Positions 44,860 to 55,320 of a DNA stretch of 64,000 bases are shown here, one piece after another. Source of the DNA: Spartobacteria bacterium (lineage in GTDB: Bacteria > Verrucomicrobiota > Verrucomicrobiia > Chthoniobacterales > UBA10450); contig JAJPGZ010000006.1 of the NCBI GenBank assembly GCA_021325495.1, forward strand, positions 1 through 64,000, written 5' to 3'. Position 1 is the first letter of the stretch, and every line of letters starts with the position of its first letter. The position numbers and the translations under genes were made by a program. Under the pieces are notes generated by a model. That model saw only the letters and a program-made list of their open reading frames with translations, ran no database searches and was not told the DNA's origin.

Positions 44860-45624
44860 TTAGTAGGAGAGCGTTACACCTACGCGCGCCGTACCGAAAT
44901 TGTTATCGGGCCCGTCAACGACGTTCCAGGCAAAATCGCTCATGACGCCGATGCGAGGCGTGACACGAACTTCCATTCCCGCGCCAGCCTGGCCCGCAAC
45001 CTCGGCATGCTTGTTCTGAATGCCATCGGGCGCGTTATATTCGTGCTCGATTACAACCGGTCCATTGGCCGAGCCGTGAACGTGGTGAATCTCGTTATGG
45101 AACCAATCGGAATGTTCGCCGCCCGCGATGACGCCGAAGCCGCCAAAAGCGTACGGTGCAAAACGAGAGCACCCAATCGGCCAACGCACGGTCAAGGTGC
45201 CGAAGGCGCCGCCGCCGATATTGCGCTGGCAATCGAGGACGAGACCTTCAAGGCCGAGGGCCCAATACTTACTAAAGAAATACTTCACATCGACGCCTCC
45301 GCCCCAGGTGCTATCACGATCGAGAAAACGATCATTTCCAAACTGAAGGTAGGCGGTGTGTTCGTTAGGATCCTGGCTGCCTGGGGGATTGCCGGTGTCT
45401 TCCGGCACATGGGCATCGGAAGGCTCGAGGAATCGACCGCGATTGTCGACGCCAGGATTACCGGAAATGGCGAAAGTGCCCCACAAATCGAGATCCCATT
45501 CGTGCGCGCGATACCATTCACATGGTGCCGGGGCTTGCTGCATGATCTCCTTATCTGCTGGGCCCGCTTGCAAGATTGTACCAGCGGCCAGGGCCAACCC
45601 GGCGGCGATGATGAACTTTTTCAT
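44860..45624 (-). CDS. Outer-membrane barrel protein, array copy 4
   Basis: The 254-residue protein has a signal peptide (MKKFIIAAGLALAAGTILQA). The shared segment EIMQQAPAPCEWYRAHEWDLDLWGTF is followed by GGGVDVKYFFSKYWALGLEG and PIGCSRFAPYAFGG. It ends in the aromatic VTLSY of barrel proteins. It is last in a run of four paralogs on the same strand. Function unknown; a small 8-10 strand barrel is plausible. Its TAA stop overlaps a 10-mer copy. Confidence 0.8.
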   Translation of the reverse strand: MKKFIIAAGLALAAGTILQAGPADKEIMQQAPAPCEWYRAHEWDLDLWGTFAISGNPGVDNRGRFLEPSDAHVPEDTGNPPGSQDPNEHTAYLQFGNDRFLDRDSTWGGGVDVKYFFSKYWALGLEGLVLDCQRNIGGGAFGTLTVRWPIGCSRFAPYAFGGFGVIAGGEHSDWFHNEIHHVHGSANGPVVIEHEYNAPDGIQNKHAEVAGQAGAGMEVRVTPRIGVMSDFAWNVVDGPDNNFGTARVGVTLSY

Positions 45625-45646
45625 AGGTTAGGCGGCCACTAATTTA

Positions 45647-46411
45647 CTAATAAGAGAGCGTGGCACCAAAGCGCAACATGCCGAAGTTGTTGTCCGGTCC
45701 ACTTAACACGTTCCACGCAAAATCGGTCATGACGCCGACACGCGGGGTGATACGCACTTCCATACCAGCACCAAATTGTCCGAGCGCCTCCGCGTGTTTG
45801 TTCTGAATGTTTGTGTCGGGATGGCGAAACTCACGTTCGCTTACGACGCCCCGGTTGAAGTGAACCTTATGAATTTCGTTAAAGAACCAGGTCGAATGCG
45901 TGCCACCTGCTGCAACGCCTCCGCCTGCCCAACCGTACGGCGCGAATCTCGAGCACCCGATCGGGTAACGAATTGTCAACGTGCCGACGGCACCACCCGC
46001 ACTGTTATTATTGGCGTCGACTACAAATCCCTGCAATCCCAAGCCCCAGTACTTGCTGAAGAAGTATTTCACATCCACGCCGCCACCCCAGGCATTATCT
46101 TTGTCCAGGAAGCGGTCGCTATGATACGGGCCGATGTCGATGTGCTCGTTAGGATCACTGGCACCAGGAGGGTTGCCCGAACCTTCCGGAACGTTTGGCC
46201 CATCAAATTCGCTCGCGTTTTTAAAATCGTTAAACCCGGTATTGCCGGCAAACGCCAGCGTTCCCCATAGATCCAAATCCCACTCGTGTGCCCGATACCA
46301 TTCACAGGGCGGCGGTGCCTGCTGCATGATTTCCTTGCTTTCCGGCCCCGCAAAAGATGATGCGCCTGTCGATAGACACGCAACGACCGCACTTAGAATT
46401 AATTTTTTCAT
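45647..46411 (-). CDS. Outer-membrane barrel protein, array copy 3
   Basis: The 254-residue protein is clearly paralogous to its neighbours: signal peptide, EIMQQAPPPCEWYRAHEWDL near residue 28, GGVDVKYFFSKYWGLGLQG, PIGCSRFAPYGWAGGG and a terminal ATLSY. The variable loops (about 55-90 and 165-200) differ most, as expected for surface loops. It lies 22 bp upstream of copy 4. It has no exact 10-mer copy. Confidence 0.8.
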   Translation of the reverse strand: MKKLILSAVVACLSTGASSFAGPESKEIMQQAPPPCEWYRAHEWDLDLWGTLAFAGNTGFNDFKNASEFDGPNVPEGSGNPPGASDPNEHIDIGPYHSDRFLDKDNAWGGGVDVKYFFSKYWGLGLQGFVVDANNNSAGGAVGTLTIRYPIGCSRFAPYGWAGGGVAAGGTHSTWFFNEIHKVHFNRGVVSEREFRHPDTNIQNKHAEALGQFGAGMEVRITPRVGVMTDFAWNVLSGPDNNFGMLRFGATLSY

Positions 46412-46447
46412 ATATTTTTTACTAGTGGTTGCGCGACGAACTGTTCG

Positions 46448-47170
46448 TTAGTACGAGAGGGTTACACCTACGCGCCCCATACCGAAATTATTGTCTGGGC
46501 CGCTAACCACATTCCACGCGACATCGGTCATGACACCGACGCGCGGAGTGATACGCACTTCGATACCGGCACCGAACTGACCGAGCGCCTCAGCATGTTT
46601 GTTTTGCACACTTAACGCACGAAAACCTTCGCGGTCCGGCCCGTGAGCCTCGCGCTCGACAAAAAACCATGACGAATGAGTGCCTCCTCCCGCGACGCCG
46701 CCACCGGCCCAGCCATAGGGAGCGAAGCGCGAGCAACCAATCGGAAAACGGAAGGTGAAAGTTCCGACGCCGCCTCCGGCACTGTTATTGTCCGCGTCCA
46801 CAACGAACCCTTGCGCGCCCAAGGCCCAATACTTACTGAAGAAGAATTTTACGTCGACACCGCCGCCCCACGCGTTGTCTTTATCGAGAAAGCGATCGCT
46901 ATGATAAGGGCCCACTCCAATCGGCACTTCACCAGCGCCTTCGGGAAAACCCGGTCCGTCGAAATCATTCAATACTACTCTGCGATCGTTAAATCCGGTG
47001 TTGCCCGCGAAAGCCAACGTTCCCCAGAGGCTCAAATCCCACTCGTGCGCGCGATACCATTCGCACGGTGGCGGCGCTTGTTGCATGATCTCTTTACCCG
47101 TCTCCGAACCGGCAAACAATGGAGCGGCGAGGGCACAAAACGTCACAAAGGTTAAGGTAAGCTTCTTCAT
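46448..47170 (-). CDS. Outer-membrane barrel protein, array copy 2
   Basis: The 240-residue paralog of copies 1, 3 and 4 has a signal peptide ending LFAG, EIMQQAPPPCEWYRAHEWDL, GGGVDVKFFFSKYWALGAQG and PIGCSRFAPYGWAGGG. It ends VTLSY. It is nearest to copy 3 by eye. The gap to copy 3 is 36 bp and AT-rich. It has no exact 10-mer copy. Confidence 0.8.
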   Translation of the reverse strand: MKKLTLTFVTFCALAAPLFAGSETGKEIMQQAPPPCEWYRAHEWDLSLWGTLAFAGNTGFNDRRVVLNDFDGPGFPEGAGEVPIGVGPYHSDRFLDKDNAWGGGVDVKFFFSKYWALGAQGFVVDADNNSAGGGVGTFTFRFPIGCSRFAPYGWAGGGVAGGGTHSSWFFVEREAHGPDREGFRALSVQNKHAEALGQFGAGIEVRITPRVGVMTDVAWNVVSGPDNNFGMGRVGVTLSY

Positions 47171-47273
47171 AGCGACCGCTTTTTAACGACGGCCCCCAGG
47201 AGCGTCAACAACTATTTCGGAGAAAAATCGAACGACGGCCTGCGGAAATTGTCGCGAATCGGCTCAAGAAAAC

Positions 47274-47311
47274 AAAACGGCGACATCCGGATTTCCGAAT
47301 GCCGCCGTTTT
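47274..47311 (-). terminator. Hairpin terminator after array copy 1
   Basis: On the minus strand AAAACGGCG pairs with CGCCGTTTT over 9 bp (47303-47311 with 47274-47282). An inner CGGA/TCCG stem is present and GTTTTCTT follows. Thus copy 1 has its own terminator and copies 2-4 a separate one. Confidence 0.8.
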
Positions 47312-47329
47312 CAAATGCGATTGTCGATC

Positions 47330-48064
47330 TTAGAACGCGAAGTTTAGGCCGCTGCGCACCATCCCGAAATTGTTTTTCGGACCATCGACAAAATTCCAAC
47401 TGAAATCAGTGGTCACGCCGATGTGACGGGTAATACGCACTTCCAGACCGCCGCCAACTTGGCCCGCGGCGCGCGCGTCGGTGTCGTTTTCAAAACGATC
47501 GGCTAACAAAGGATCGATAAGGTCGTGACCGACCGGTCGATCATTATGGCCCCCGAAAACGGCGCCACCTCCACCAAAGACATACGGTGCAAAACGCGAG
47601 CAACCGATCGGAAATCGAACGGTTACTGTGCCGAGCACTCCACCCACGACGTGATGATCGACGGAATAAAATTCCTCCGTCACTGCATCCGAGCCGTGAT
47701 CGAAGCGTCCATGCAAGGTGCGACCATCGAGAGCAAAGCCTTCAATGCCGACGCCGAAATATTTCATGAAGAAATATTTTGCATCGATGCCACCGCCCCA
47801 AGCGTGATCCGCGCTGAGAAAGCGATCGTACGATCCGTAGATCCCGAGATCATCGGCGTCTTCAATGCCGGTGCGTTGATTTTCTGTGCCCGCGAACGCA
47901 TAAGCGCCCCAGACACCAACGTTGAATTCCCTGTCGCCGTACCAACACTCATTCTGCTGCACGGCGGCGGTTTGTTTCATTTCCTTGCCCGAGTACTCGG
48001 TGCCGGCAAATGCGACACACGTAACCGCGAACAAGCCTAACAAGAATACCGTTACTTGTTTCAT
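47330..48064 (-). CDS. Outer-membrane barrel protein, array copy 1
   Basis: The 244-residue protein is the most divergent of the four: signal peptide (MKQVTVFLLGLFAVTCVAFA), GGGIDAKYFFMKYFGVGIEG, PIGCSRFAPYVFGGGG and a terminal LNFAF. I chose ATG 48064, which has a strong AAAGGAGGAG ribosome binding site. The TAA stop overlaps a 10-mer copy in a context (ATGCGATTGTCGATCTTAG) nearly the same as at copy 4. Confidence 0.82.
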   Translation of the reverse strand: MKQVTVFLLGLFAVTCVAFAGTEYSGKEMKQTAAVQQNECWYGDREFNVGVWGAYAFAGTENQRTGIEDADDLGIYGSYDRFLSADHAWGGGIDAKYFFMKYFGVGIEGFALDGRTLHGRFDHGSDAVTEEFYSVDHHVVGGVLGTVTVRFPIGCSRFAPYVFGGGGAVFGGHNDRPVGHDLIDPLLADRFENDTDARAAGQVGGGLEVRITRHIGVTTDFSWNFVDGPKNNFGMVRSGLNFAF

Positions 48065-48198
48065 GTTTGTTTCTCCTCCTTTGTTGTTTCTAATGTTCCC
48101 CCAAATACAAACGCGAACGCGCTTACTCTTGGATGTCATCGCACCAAAGCATGCATGCCGCCGAGGTCAAGGCTTCACGACCACAAATTGGCGTAGGA

Positions 48199-49773
48199 CT
48201 ACGCCTTAAGTTCCGCCCCGGAGTTCGCATCGGTGATGACGAATTTCTCGTGATGGAATGTCGGATCGCCCCGAAACGTAAGTCGCCCCGCATAACGGCG
48301 CTCAAGTTCGACCAGCAACTCTTCGTCCTCTTCCTTCAAACGCTTGAGCACGTCGGGATTCACGATCACGCGAATGTCGTGCACGCTCTCCTGATATTTG
48401 CGCATCACGGTGTTGAGCGTGCGATGCAATTCCACACTCGTAGTCATTGTCGTCTTGACCACGCCACGACCGCCACAATACGGACAGTTCTCGTAAATCG
48501 TATCGCTCAGACTTTCCTGCGCGCGTTGCCGCGTCATTTCCATCAACCCCAGCTGCGAAATCGGTAGCACGTGCGTCTTCGCTTTGTCGCGCTTCAATCG
48601 TTCCCGCATTAAATTGTAAACGAGTTGCTGATCCTTCCGGCTTTTCATGTCGATGAAATCGCCAATGATCAGACCGCCTACGTTTCGCAGGCGTAATTGG
48701 CGCGCGATCTCGTCCGCCGCTTCCAGGTTCGTCTGCAGAATCGTCTTCTCCACATCGCGTCCGCCTTTGTTGCGTCCCGTGTTCACGTCGATCGCGACCA
48801 ATGCCTCCGTTTCATCGATCACGATGTAGCCGCCGCATTTCAGCCACACTTGTCGATGAAACGCGTCGTCGATTTGTTTCTGCACGCCGAACGTTTCGAA
48901 GATGGGCGTCGTGCCATCATGGAATTTGATCCGATTACGCGAGCGACGCGAAATTTGGCCGACCATGTCCATCATCCGTTCGGCCGCCGCGCGATCGTCG
49001 ACCAATACTTCATCGATCTCTTCGGTCAAAAAGTCGCGCACGGTGCGGTCGACTAAATCCGGTTCCTCGAACACGCGCGCCGGCGCATGTCGATCTTTCA
49101 TTTGCTGCTCCACTTTCGTCCATTGTTCGAGCAGGAAACGCAGGTCGCGCACGAAATATCGCGCCCGCTGTCCTTCACCGACCGTGCGAATGATCACCCC
49201 GAGCCCATCCGGAATATCGAGCTCTTGCAAAATTTTCCGCAAACGCGCGCGCTCTTTCGGATCTTCAATCTTGCGCGAGATACCGCTGCGATCGCTAAAC
49301 GGCATCAACACCAGATAGCGCCCGGCGAAACTCAAGTTCGTCGTCACGCGTGGGCCTTTGGTCCCGATCGGCCCTTTCGTCACCTGCACGATGACTTCCG
49401 AACCCACTGGATAAATACTCGGAATATCTTTCGCCGTGATTCGCTTGCGCTGTTTTTTGCCGGGACGGCGTTCGATCTCTTCGATGTTGCTGTCGAGCGC
49501 GGCCGGAATCGCATCCCAAAAATGCAGGAACGCATTTTTCTCGAAGCCGATGTCCACGAACATCGCCTTCAATCCCATCTCGATGTTCTTGACGCGTCCT
49601 TTATAGACGCTGCCAACGATGTTGCGCGTGCTCTCGCGCTCTACGCTGTACTCTTCAAGCCGCCCATTCTCGAGCAACGCGACGCGACGCTCGAGCTTCT
49701 CGACACTGACAATGATTTTGTTGCCGGTCTTGCGTGAAGTAATTCCTAAAATCTTTCGTACTCTGTCTAACAT
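48199..49773 (-). CDS. rng: Ribonuclease E/G
   Basis: The 524-residue protein has an S1 RNA-binding region near 40-125 with a basic insert (RRPGKKQRKR), the RNase H-like core and a catalytic aspartate segment IDVNTGRNKG near 330. The zinc-link CPYCGGRG lies near 430. The length and lack of a long C-terminal scaffold fit RNase G. It matures rRNA and decays mRNA. It precedes nothing on its strand that suggests an operon. One 10-mer copy is inside. Confidence 0.95.
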   Translation of the reverse strand: MLDRVRKILGITSRKTGNKIIVSVEKLERRVALLENGRLEEYSVERESTRNIVGSVYKGRVKNIEMGLKAMFVDIGFEKNAFLHFWDAIPAALDSNIEEIERRPGKKQRKRITAKDIPSIYPVGSEVIVQVTKGPIGTKGPRVTTNLSFAGRYLVLMPFSDRSGISRKIEDPKERARLRKILQELDIPDGLGVIIRTVGEGQRARYFVRDLRFLLEQWTKVEQQMKDRHAPARVFEEPDLVDRTVRDFLTEEIDEVLVDDRAAAERMMDMVGQISRRSRNRIKFHDGTTPIFETFGVQKQIDDAFHRQVWLKCGGYIVIDETEALVAIDVNTGRNKGGRDVEKTILQTNLEAADEIARQLRLRNVGGLIIGDFIDMKSRKDQQLVYNLMRERLKRDKAKTHVLPISQLGLMEMTRQRAQESLSDTIYENCPYCGGRGVVKTTMTTSVELHRTLNTVMRKYQESVHDIRVIVNPDVLKRLKEEDEELLVELERRYAGRLTFRGDPTFHHEKFVITDANSGAELKA

Positions 49774-49838
49774 AATTAAAAATTGTTTGCGCGATCTTCA
49801 GCTGACTTGTTAGGCCAGGGAACGGAATGTCCGCTCGT

Positions 49839-49863
49839 AAGATCGACATGTTCAAGATCGACA
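49839..49863 (-). repeat. Tandem pair of AAGATCGACA, 15-bp pitch
   Basis: Exact copies at 49839 and 49854 with spacer TGTTC, lying directly after the TAG stop of the PBP2 gene (49865). Confidence 0.9.
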
Positions 49864-49864
49864 T

Positions 49865-52117
49865 CTACCTTCTGCGAATCGGCGTGGGCGCCGGCTGCGC
49901 GGGTCTCGGTTTGGCTCCGAAGAGTCGTTCAAAAAAGTTTGGTTTGCGCGCCGGTTGCGCCTGCACCGGTTGGGCGCGCGGCGCGCGCGCTTGTTTCGTT
50001 ACCTGACCCTGAGCGTCGGCTTCCTGTTCGACATCGGGCGCGGCTCCCGTCGCCGCCATTTGCGCAGTGGTGGTTTGGCTTGTATCGGCGCCTTCTTCGT
50101 CTTCGCTGCCGACATTACTTCCCGCATAGCTGACCGATTTGATCAATTCGAGCGGATTAGAATGATGCGCCGGTGGCAGCCAGGCGACTTGCATGTCGAA
50201 CTTTCCGTCATCCTGCGCGATGGTGCGTTCGAGAATGCGGGTCGCGATCGGACCCGCGACCTCGCCGCCATGCCCGGAAGCGCCCTGCACCATCACGGCC
50301 ACGACATATTTCGGATGGTCGTACGGGGCAAAGCAGGCAAACCACGCCACGTTTTCTTCGTGGCCGCGATCGGTGGCCTGCGCCGTTCCGGTTTTTCCGG
50401 CAACGACCACGTCTTTCAAGCGCGCTCGGCCGCCGGTCCCTCCGGATTCGTTAACCACTTTCCACAAACCGCGCCTAACGAGCTCCATGTCTTGCGCTGA
50501 AATTTCACGACGAAGGTCCGAGCGAACACGCGGAGGGAAAGTTACCGGCTTGCCTTGTTCATCAATAACGGGCGTGTTGTCCTGATTGAGTACCTTGTCG
50601 ATCAAACGCGGGTAATAACAAGTGCCGCCGTTTGCCGCTGCGACGTAGGCCATGGCCAATTGCAATGGCGAAACCAAAGTGTAGCCCTGGCCGATGGTCA
50701 CGTTCGCCGTTTGCGCCGATGACCAGCGTTCCTGCGGATGATGAATTTGCATCCATTCTGGACCGGGCATGTTGCCAGTTTGTTCGCCGGAGAGATGCAA
50801 GGTCGATTCTTCGCCGATCCCCAACATCTTCCCAATCACGTCCATCGACTGGATGCCGGCCGCGTTTCCGTACTGGTAGAAGAATCCGTCGCAGGACACT
50901 TTGAGTGCGTCAGCGAGTCCGATGGTGCCATGCGTGTAACCTTTCGACGCGACCCAGCATCGGAAAAAGTGGTCGCCGTAGCTCACACCGCCGCCGCAAT
51001 TGTATTTCGCGTTCGCGAGATTTTTTCCTCCGCGCAATCCGGCGAACGCCGTGATGAGCTTGAAGGTTGAACCCGGCGGCAACGCGCTGATTGCGCGGTT
51101 CACGAGTGGATCGCCTTCGTCCTTCTGAAGCGCTTTCCAATCTTTTGCTTTGATGCTTGGAATAAATGTATTCGGATCGAACGACGGAACCGACACCATC
51201 GCGAGAACGTTGCCGTTGTTTGGATCGACAACTACGGCGCCGGCCCGGCTCACTGCGCGCATCGCCTCTTCGGCGATCGATTGAATGCGGGCGTCAAGCG
51301 TGAGGAAAACGTTCGCGCCCTGCTTCGGCGGGTCCTCTTTCGAAACGCCTTCGATAATTCCCTTCGCGTTCTTCTTTAAATAACGCACGCCCGGTTTGCC
51401 GCGCAGATATTCGTCCATCGTTTTCTCGATGTTCGATTTTCCCTCGACGTCGCCCTGATAAAATGTGTATTTGCGCGCATCTTCCTTGTTCGTGTCGTCC
51501 GGCTGGCCGACATAGCCGAGCATGTGCGCCGCGAGCGCGCCGTACACGTACGAACGCACCGGCTTCACCGCGATATCAACGCCGGGCAATCCGACATCGT
51601 GTTCCGAGAATTTCGCCATCGTCGGAAAATCGACATCTTTGATGTAAGAGAACGGCACTTCGGTGTCGTTGCGATAATGTCGCTCGAGCTGCTTGGCGTT
51701 GTAATCCCGCGCAAGATCGAGATCTTCCAACCGCGGCACCACCCCATCATTCACGATTTTAATGATGTCCGCGATTTTCTGATCCTTCGGCATGTTGCTG
51801 ATGATCGCGCGATATTCTGTGAGCGGCGGTTGGCCGTAACGCTCGCGATAGCCCTTCACCATTTCCGGTAAATAAAAATCGACTTCGTAACTCGCGCGGT
51901 TCGTCACCAGCGCCAGTCCGTTGCGATCGCGAATCTCACCGCGTACCGACGGAATGCGCACCGTCGCTAGCGAGCTGCCACGAATTTGTGCCGTGTATTC
52001 CGCACCGTGCGCCACTTGGATCCACCACAAACGCAGTCCGAGCAGGGCCACGCCTAACAACATCAGGAATCCGACAAATTGAATCCGCAGACGCGGATTA
52101 AGTTTACGCCGGTTCAT
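49865..52117 (-). CDS. mrdA: Penicillin-binding protein 2 (elongasome transpeptidase)
   Basis: The 750-residue protein has a membrane anchor at about 15-35 and a dimerisation domain. The transpeptidase domain has SxxK in PPGSTFKLI, SCD in LKVSCDGF and the KTG motif in VAGKTGTAQ. It cross-links peptidoglycan during elongation. A proline/alanine/glutamine-rich tail of about 90 residues follows the catalytic domain, longer than usual. I chose ATG 52117, which overlaps the mreD stop by 4 bp. It ends the mreB-mreC-mreD-mrdA operon. Confidence 0.95.
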   Translation of the reverse strand: MNRRKLNPRLRIQFVGFLMLLGVALLGLRLWWIQVAHGAEYTAQIRGSSLATVRIPSVRGEIRDRNGLALVTNRASYEVDFYLPEMVKGYRERYGQPPLTEYRAIISNMPKDQKIADIIKIVNDGVVPRLEDLDLARDYNAKQLERHYRNDTEVPFSYIKDVDFPTMAKFSEHDVGLPGVDIAVKPVRSYVYGALAAHMLGYVGQPDDTNKEDARKYTFYQGDVEGKSNIEKTMDEYLRGKPGVRYLKKNAKGIIEGVSKEDPPKQGANVFLTLDARIQSIAEEAMRAVSRAGAVVVDPNNGNVLAMVSVPSFDPNTFIPSIKAKDWKALQKDEGDPLVNRAISALPPGSTFKLITAFAGLRGGKNLANAKYNCGGGVSYGDHFFRCWVASKGYTHGTIGLADALKVSCDGFFYQYGNAAGIQSMDVIGKMLGIGEESTLHLSGEQTGNMPGPEWMQIHHPQERWSSAQTANVTIGQGYTLVSPLQLAMAYVAAANGGTCYYPRLIDKVLNQDNTPVIDEQGKPVTFPPRVRSDLRREISAQDMELVRRGLWKVVNESGGTGGRARLKDVVVAGKTGTAQATDRGHEENVAWFACFAPYDHPKYVVAVMVQGASGHGGEVAGPIATRILERTIAQDDGKFDMQVAWLPPAHHSNPLELIKSVSYAGSNVGSEDEEGADTSQTTTAQMAATGAAPDVEQEADAQGQVTKQARAPRAQPVQAQPARKPNFFERLFGAKPRPAQPAPTPIRRR

Positions 52118-52656
52118 GTATCGAAGCGTCTCCTTTCGAGCAACGCCGGATTCGTCGCGCGCGCGATCCAATGCAGAACGTAAAACACCAGCGGCGAAAC
52201 CAGGATCGCGACCAGTCCGGGCGTGCCGATCTGCCACCAAACTTCTTTGGTGAACGAAATGCTCCCGCGCCGAAATGTGATCATTAAATATTGCGCCAAA
52301 ATAATCGCCGATGTGCAAAGACCGGCGACGATACAATGCACCTCCCAACGTCCCCTGACGAATAGCGGCCTCAGTCCATGCATAACACCGGCCAGCACTG
52401 CGTAGAGAAGTATCGACCAGCCGAGTGAGATTTCAACTTTCCCACCGATCACTTGCACGGTGAGCGTGTCGAGCAGGAATCCGGCGTAAAGCGCGAGCGC
52501 GAGCATGAGCGGAAATGGTAAAACCACCGCGCCGTAAAACACGATCAACGGCGCCAGATAAATGTGCGCGTTGAAGAGCGAACGGATCGGCGGAATAAAA
52601 AACTCCGCCACTTGCGCGATCAGCACCAGCACCAGCAGTATGCCGAAGAAAATCAT
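52114..52656 (-). CDS. mreD: Rod shape-determining protein MreD
   Basis: The 180-residue protein has five or six hydrophobic helices and no long soluble domain. It lies between mreC and mrdA, overlapping each by 4 bp. The family diverges fast, so the call depends on position as well as topology. It helps hold the elongasome in the inner membrane. Confidence 0.88.
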   Translation of the reverse strand: MIFFGILLVLVLIAQVAEFFIPPIRSLFNAHIYLAPLIVFYGAVVLPFPLMLALALYAGFLLDTLTVQVIGGKVEISLGWSILLYAVLAGVMHGLRPLFVRGRWEVHCIVAGLCTSAIILAQYLMITFRRGSISFTKEVWWQIGTPGLVAILVSPLVFYVLHWIARATNPALLERRRFDT

Positions 52657-53465
52657 CTCCCTTTCGTCATCCCTGTCACCACGAACACGTCTTCAAGACG
52701 GGAAAGATCGACAGCGGGTGTCAGCTGCGCCTGGCCATCGAGCTCGCGCACGCGAAAACTTTTCACCGTCCCGATGAGCAATCCCGATGGAAAAACTCCG
52801 CCCACGCCGGAAGTATAAACTTTTTGGCCGGGCTGAAGGTTCGCCTGCTTCGATAAAAAATTGAGATTCAACACCGGCGTCACTCCGGTCGTGACCCGCT
52901 CTCCTTGCACGATTCCTTGTTCGCGCGTGCCTTCGACGCTCGCCGCCACTTTACAATTTTCATCCGAGACCAGCAGCACGATCGAAATGTTCTGACTCGC
53001 CGTCGTCGTTTTGCCGACCAGGCCTTCGTCCGTGATCACCGGCATGTCGTTGTCGATCTTGTCTTCCTTTCCGCGATTGATCGTCGCCGTGTGCCACCAG
53101 GTCGATGCGTCGCGCGCGAGAATTTCCGCGGGCACGAGCTTGAACACCGAGCGTTCCTTGTATTGCAACGCGTGCCGCAACCGGTTCACTTCATGCTCGG
53201 TGTCGCGCAATGCCTGGTTCGTCGCGCGCAATTCGCGGTTCTCGACCTTGAGCCCGTTATTGTCCTTCTCCAGTTCTTCGAGCGATTTCAAACCGCTCCG
53301 TACTTGCGTGACTTGTTTGGCAATGCCCGAGCCGCCGGTCAACAACGGCGCGATGAGCTGATAGACTTTCGCCTGAAAATCGCGCGTCGTGCCCGGGCCG
53401 AGATTGAAAAGCAATCCGAGAATGGCGCCGAGAACCAGCAGCGCGATGACGTTGGTGCGCTTCAT
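52653..53465 (-). CDS. mreC: Rod shape-determining protein MreC
   Basis: The 270-residue protein has an N-terminal membrane helix, a coiled coil at about 60-110 and a periplasmic MreC domain with STWWHTATINRG, PVITDEGLVGKT and YTSGVGGVFPSGLLIG. It links MreB to PBP2. Two 10-mer copies lie inside (52704, 53051). Confidence 0.95.
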   Translation of the reverse strand: MKRTNVIALLVLGAILGLLFNLGPGTTRDFQAKVYQLIAPLLTGGSGIAKQVTQVRSGLKSLEELEKDNNGLKVENRELRATNQALRDTEHEVNRLRHALQYKERSVFKLVPAEILARDASTWWHTATINRGKEDKIDNDMPVITDEGLVGKTTTASQNISIVLLVSDENCKVAASVEGTREQGIVQGERVTTGVTPVLNLNFLSKQANLQPGQKVYTSGVGGVFPSGLLIGTVKSFRVRELDGQAQLTPAVDLSRLEDVFVVTGMTKGR

Positions 53466-53485
53466 CGCGTTTCGTTAGGCCGAAT

Positions 53486-53510
53486 TGTCGATCTAACGAT
53501 TGTCGATCTT
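53486..53510 (+). repeat. Near-perfect tandem 10-mer pair, 15-bp pitch
   Basis: TGTCGATCTA at 53486 (one mismatch) and exact TGTCGATCTT at 53501, spacer ACGAT, between mreB and mreC. Confidence 0.85.
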
Positions 53511-53519
53511 ACGCGTGGC

Positions 53520-54557
<1,038 letters not shown>

Positions 54558-54669
54558 GAGAAAGTCGCCAGGCCGTTCGATGTCGATCTTGCGCGACTCG
54601 CCGCGGCTGAAGCGCCGCTAACATGAAACACAGCCTCGCATCGTCAAGCCCTTTATATATATAGGCAGC

Positions 54670-55317
54670 ATGAGCCGAACCATCGTCGCGCCTTCCATTC
54701 TGGCGGCCAATTTCGCGAACCTGGCCGACGAAATTCGCAAAGTCGAAGCCGCCGGCGCCGATTGGATCCATTGCGACATCATGGATGGCCACTTCGTCGA
54801 TAACATTTCTTTCGGGCCGGCGATTGTCGATCTTGTCCGCGGCCTAACGAAACTCCCGCTCGATGTTCATCTCATGATCGAGCATGCCGATCATTATGTG
54901 CCGCGTTTCGTCAAAGCCGGCGCGAACTCAATCACCGTTCACGTCGAGCCCGAAGCGAAACACGACGTCGCAAAAACGTTGCAGCAAATTCGCGATGCCG
55001 GTTGTCGCGTCGGGCTCACGTTGAATCCCGAAACGGATTTCAAACTGGTCGAACCCTATCTCGACAAGATCGACATGTTACTCGTCATGACCGTGCATCC
55101 CGGTTTTGGCGGACAACCGTTCCGTGCCGATCAAATCGAAAAAGTGAAACGCGCGCGTTCGTTAGGCGGAGACAAGATCGACATCGAAGTTGACGGCGGC
55201 ATCAACGCGGAAACGGCGCGCGTCTCAATCGAAAGCGGTGCAAACGTTCTCGTCGCCGGCACATCGATTTTCTACGCGAAGGATTACGCGAAAGCGATAG
55301 GGGAGCTCCGCGGATAA
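54670..55317 (+). CDS. rpe: Ribulose-phosphate 3-epimerase
   Basis: The 215-residue TIM barrel has the motifs PSILAANFANL, HCDIMDGHFVDNISFG, VHLMIEHADHY, MTVHPGFGGQPF and EVDGGINAETA, with metal-binding His/Asp. It interconverts ribulose- and xylulose-5-phosphate. A TATATATATA run (54654-54663) lies just before the ATG, an AT-rich spot that may hold the promoter shared with divergent mreB. Three 10-mer copies are inside. Confidence 0.97.
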   Translation: MSRTIVAPSILAANFANLADEIRKVEAAGADWIHCDIMDGHFVDNISFGPAIVDLVRGLTKLPLDVHLMIEHADHYVPRFVKAGANSITVHVEPEAKHDVAKTLQQIRDAGCRVGLTLNPETDFKLVEPYLDKIDMLLVMTVHPGFGGQPFRADQIEKVKRARSLGGDKIDIEVDGGINAETARVSIESGANVLVAGTSIFYAKDYAKAIGELRG

Positions 55318-55320
55318 TCT

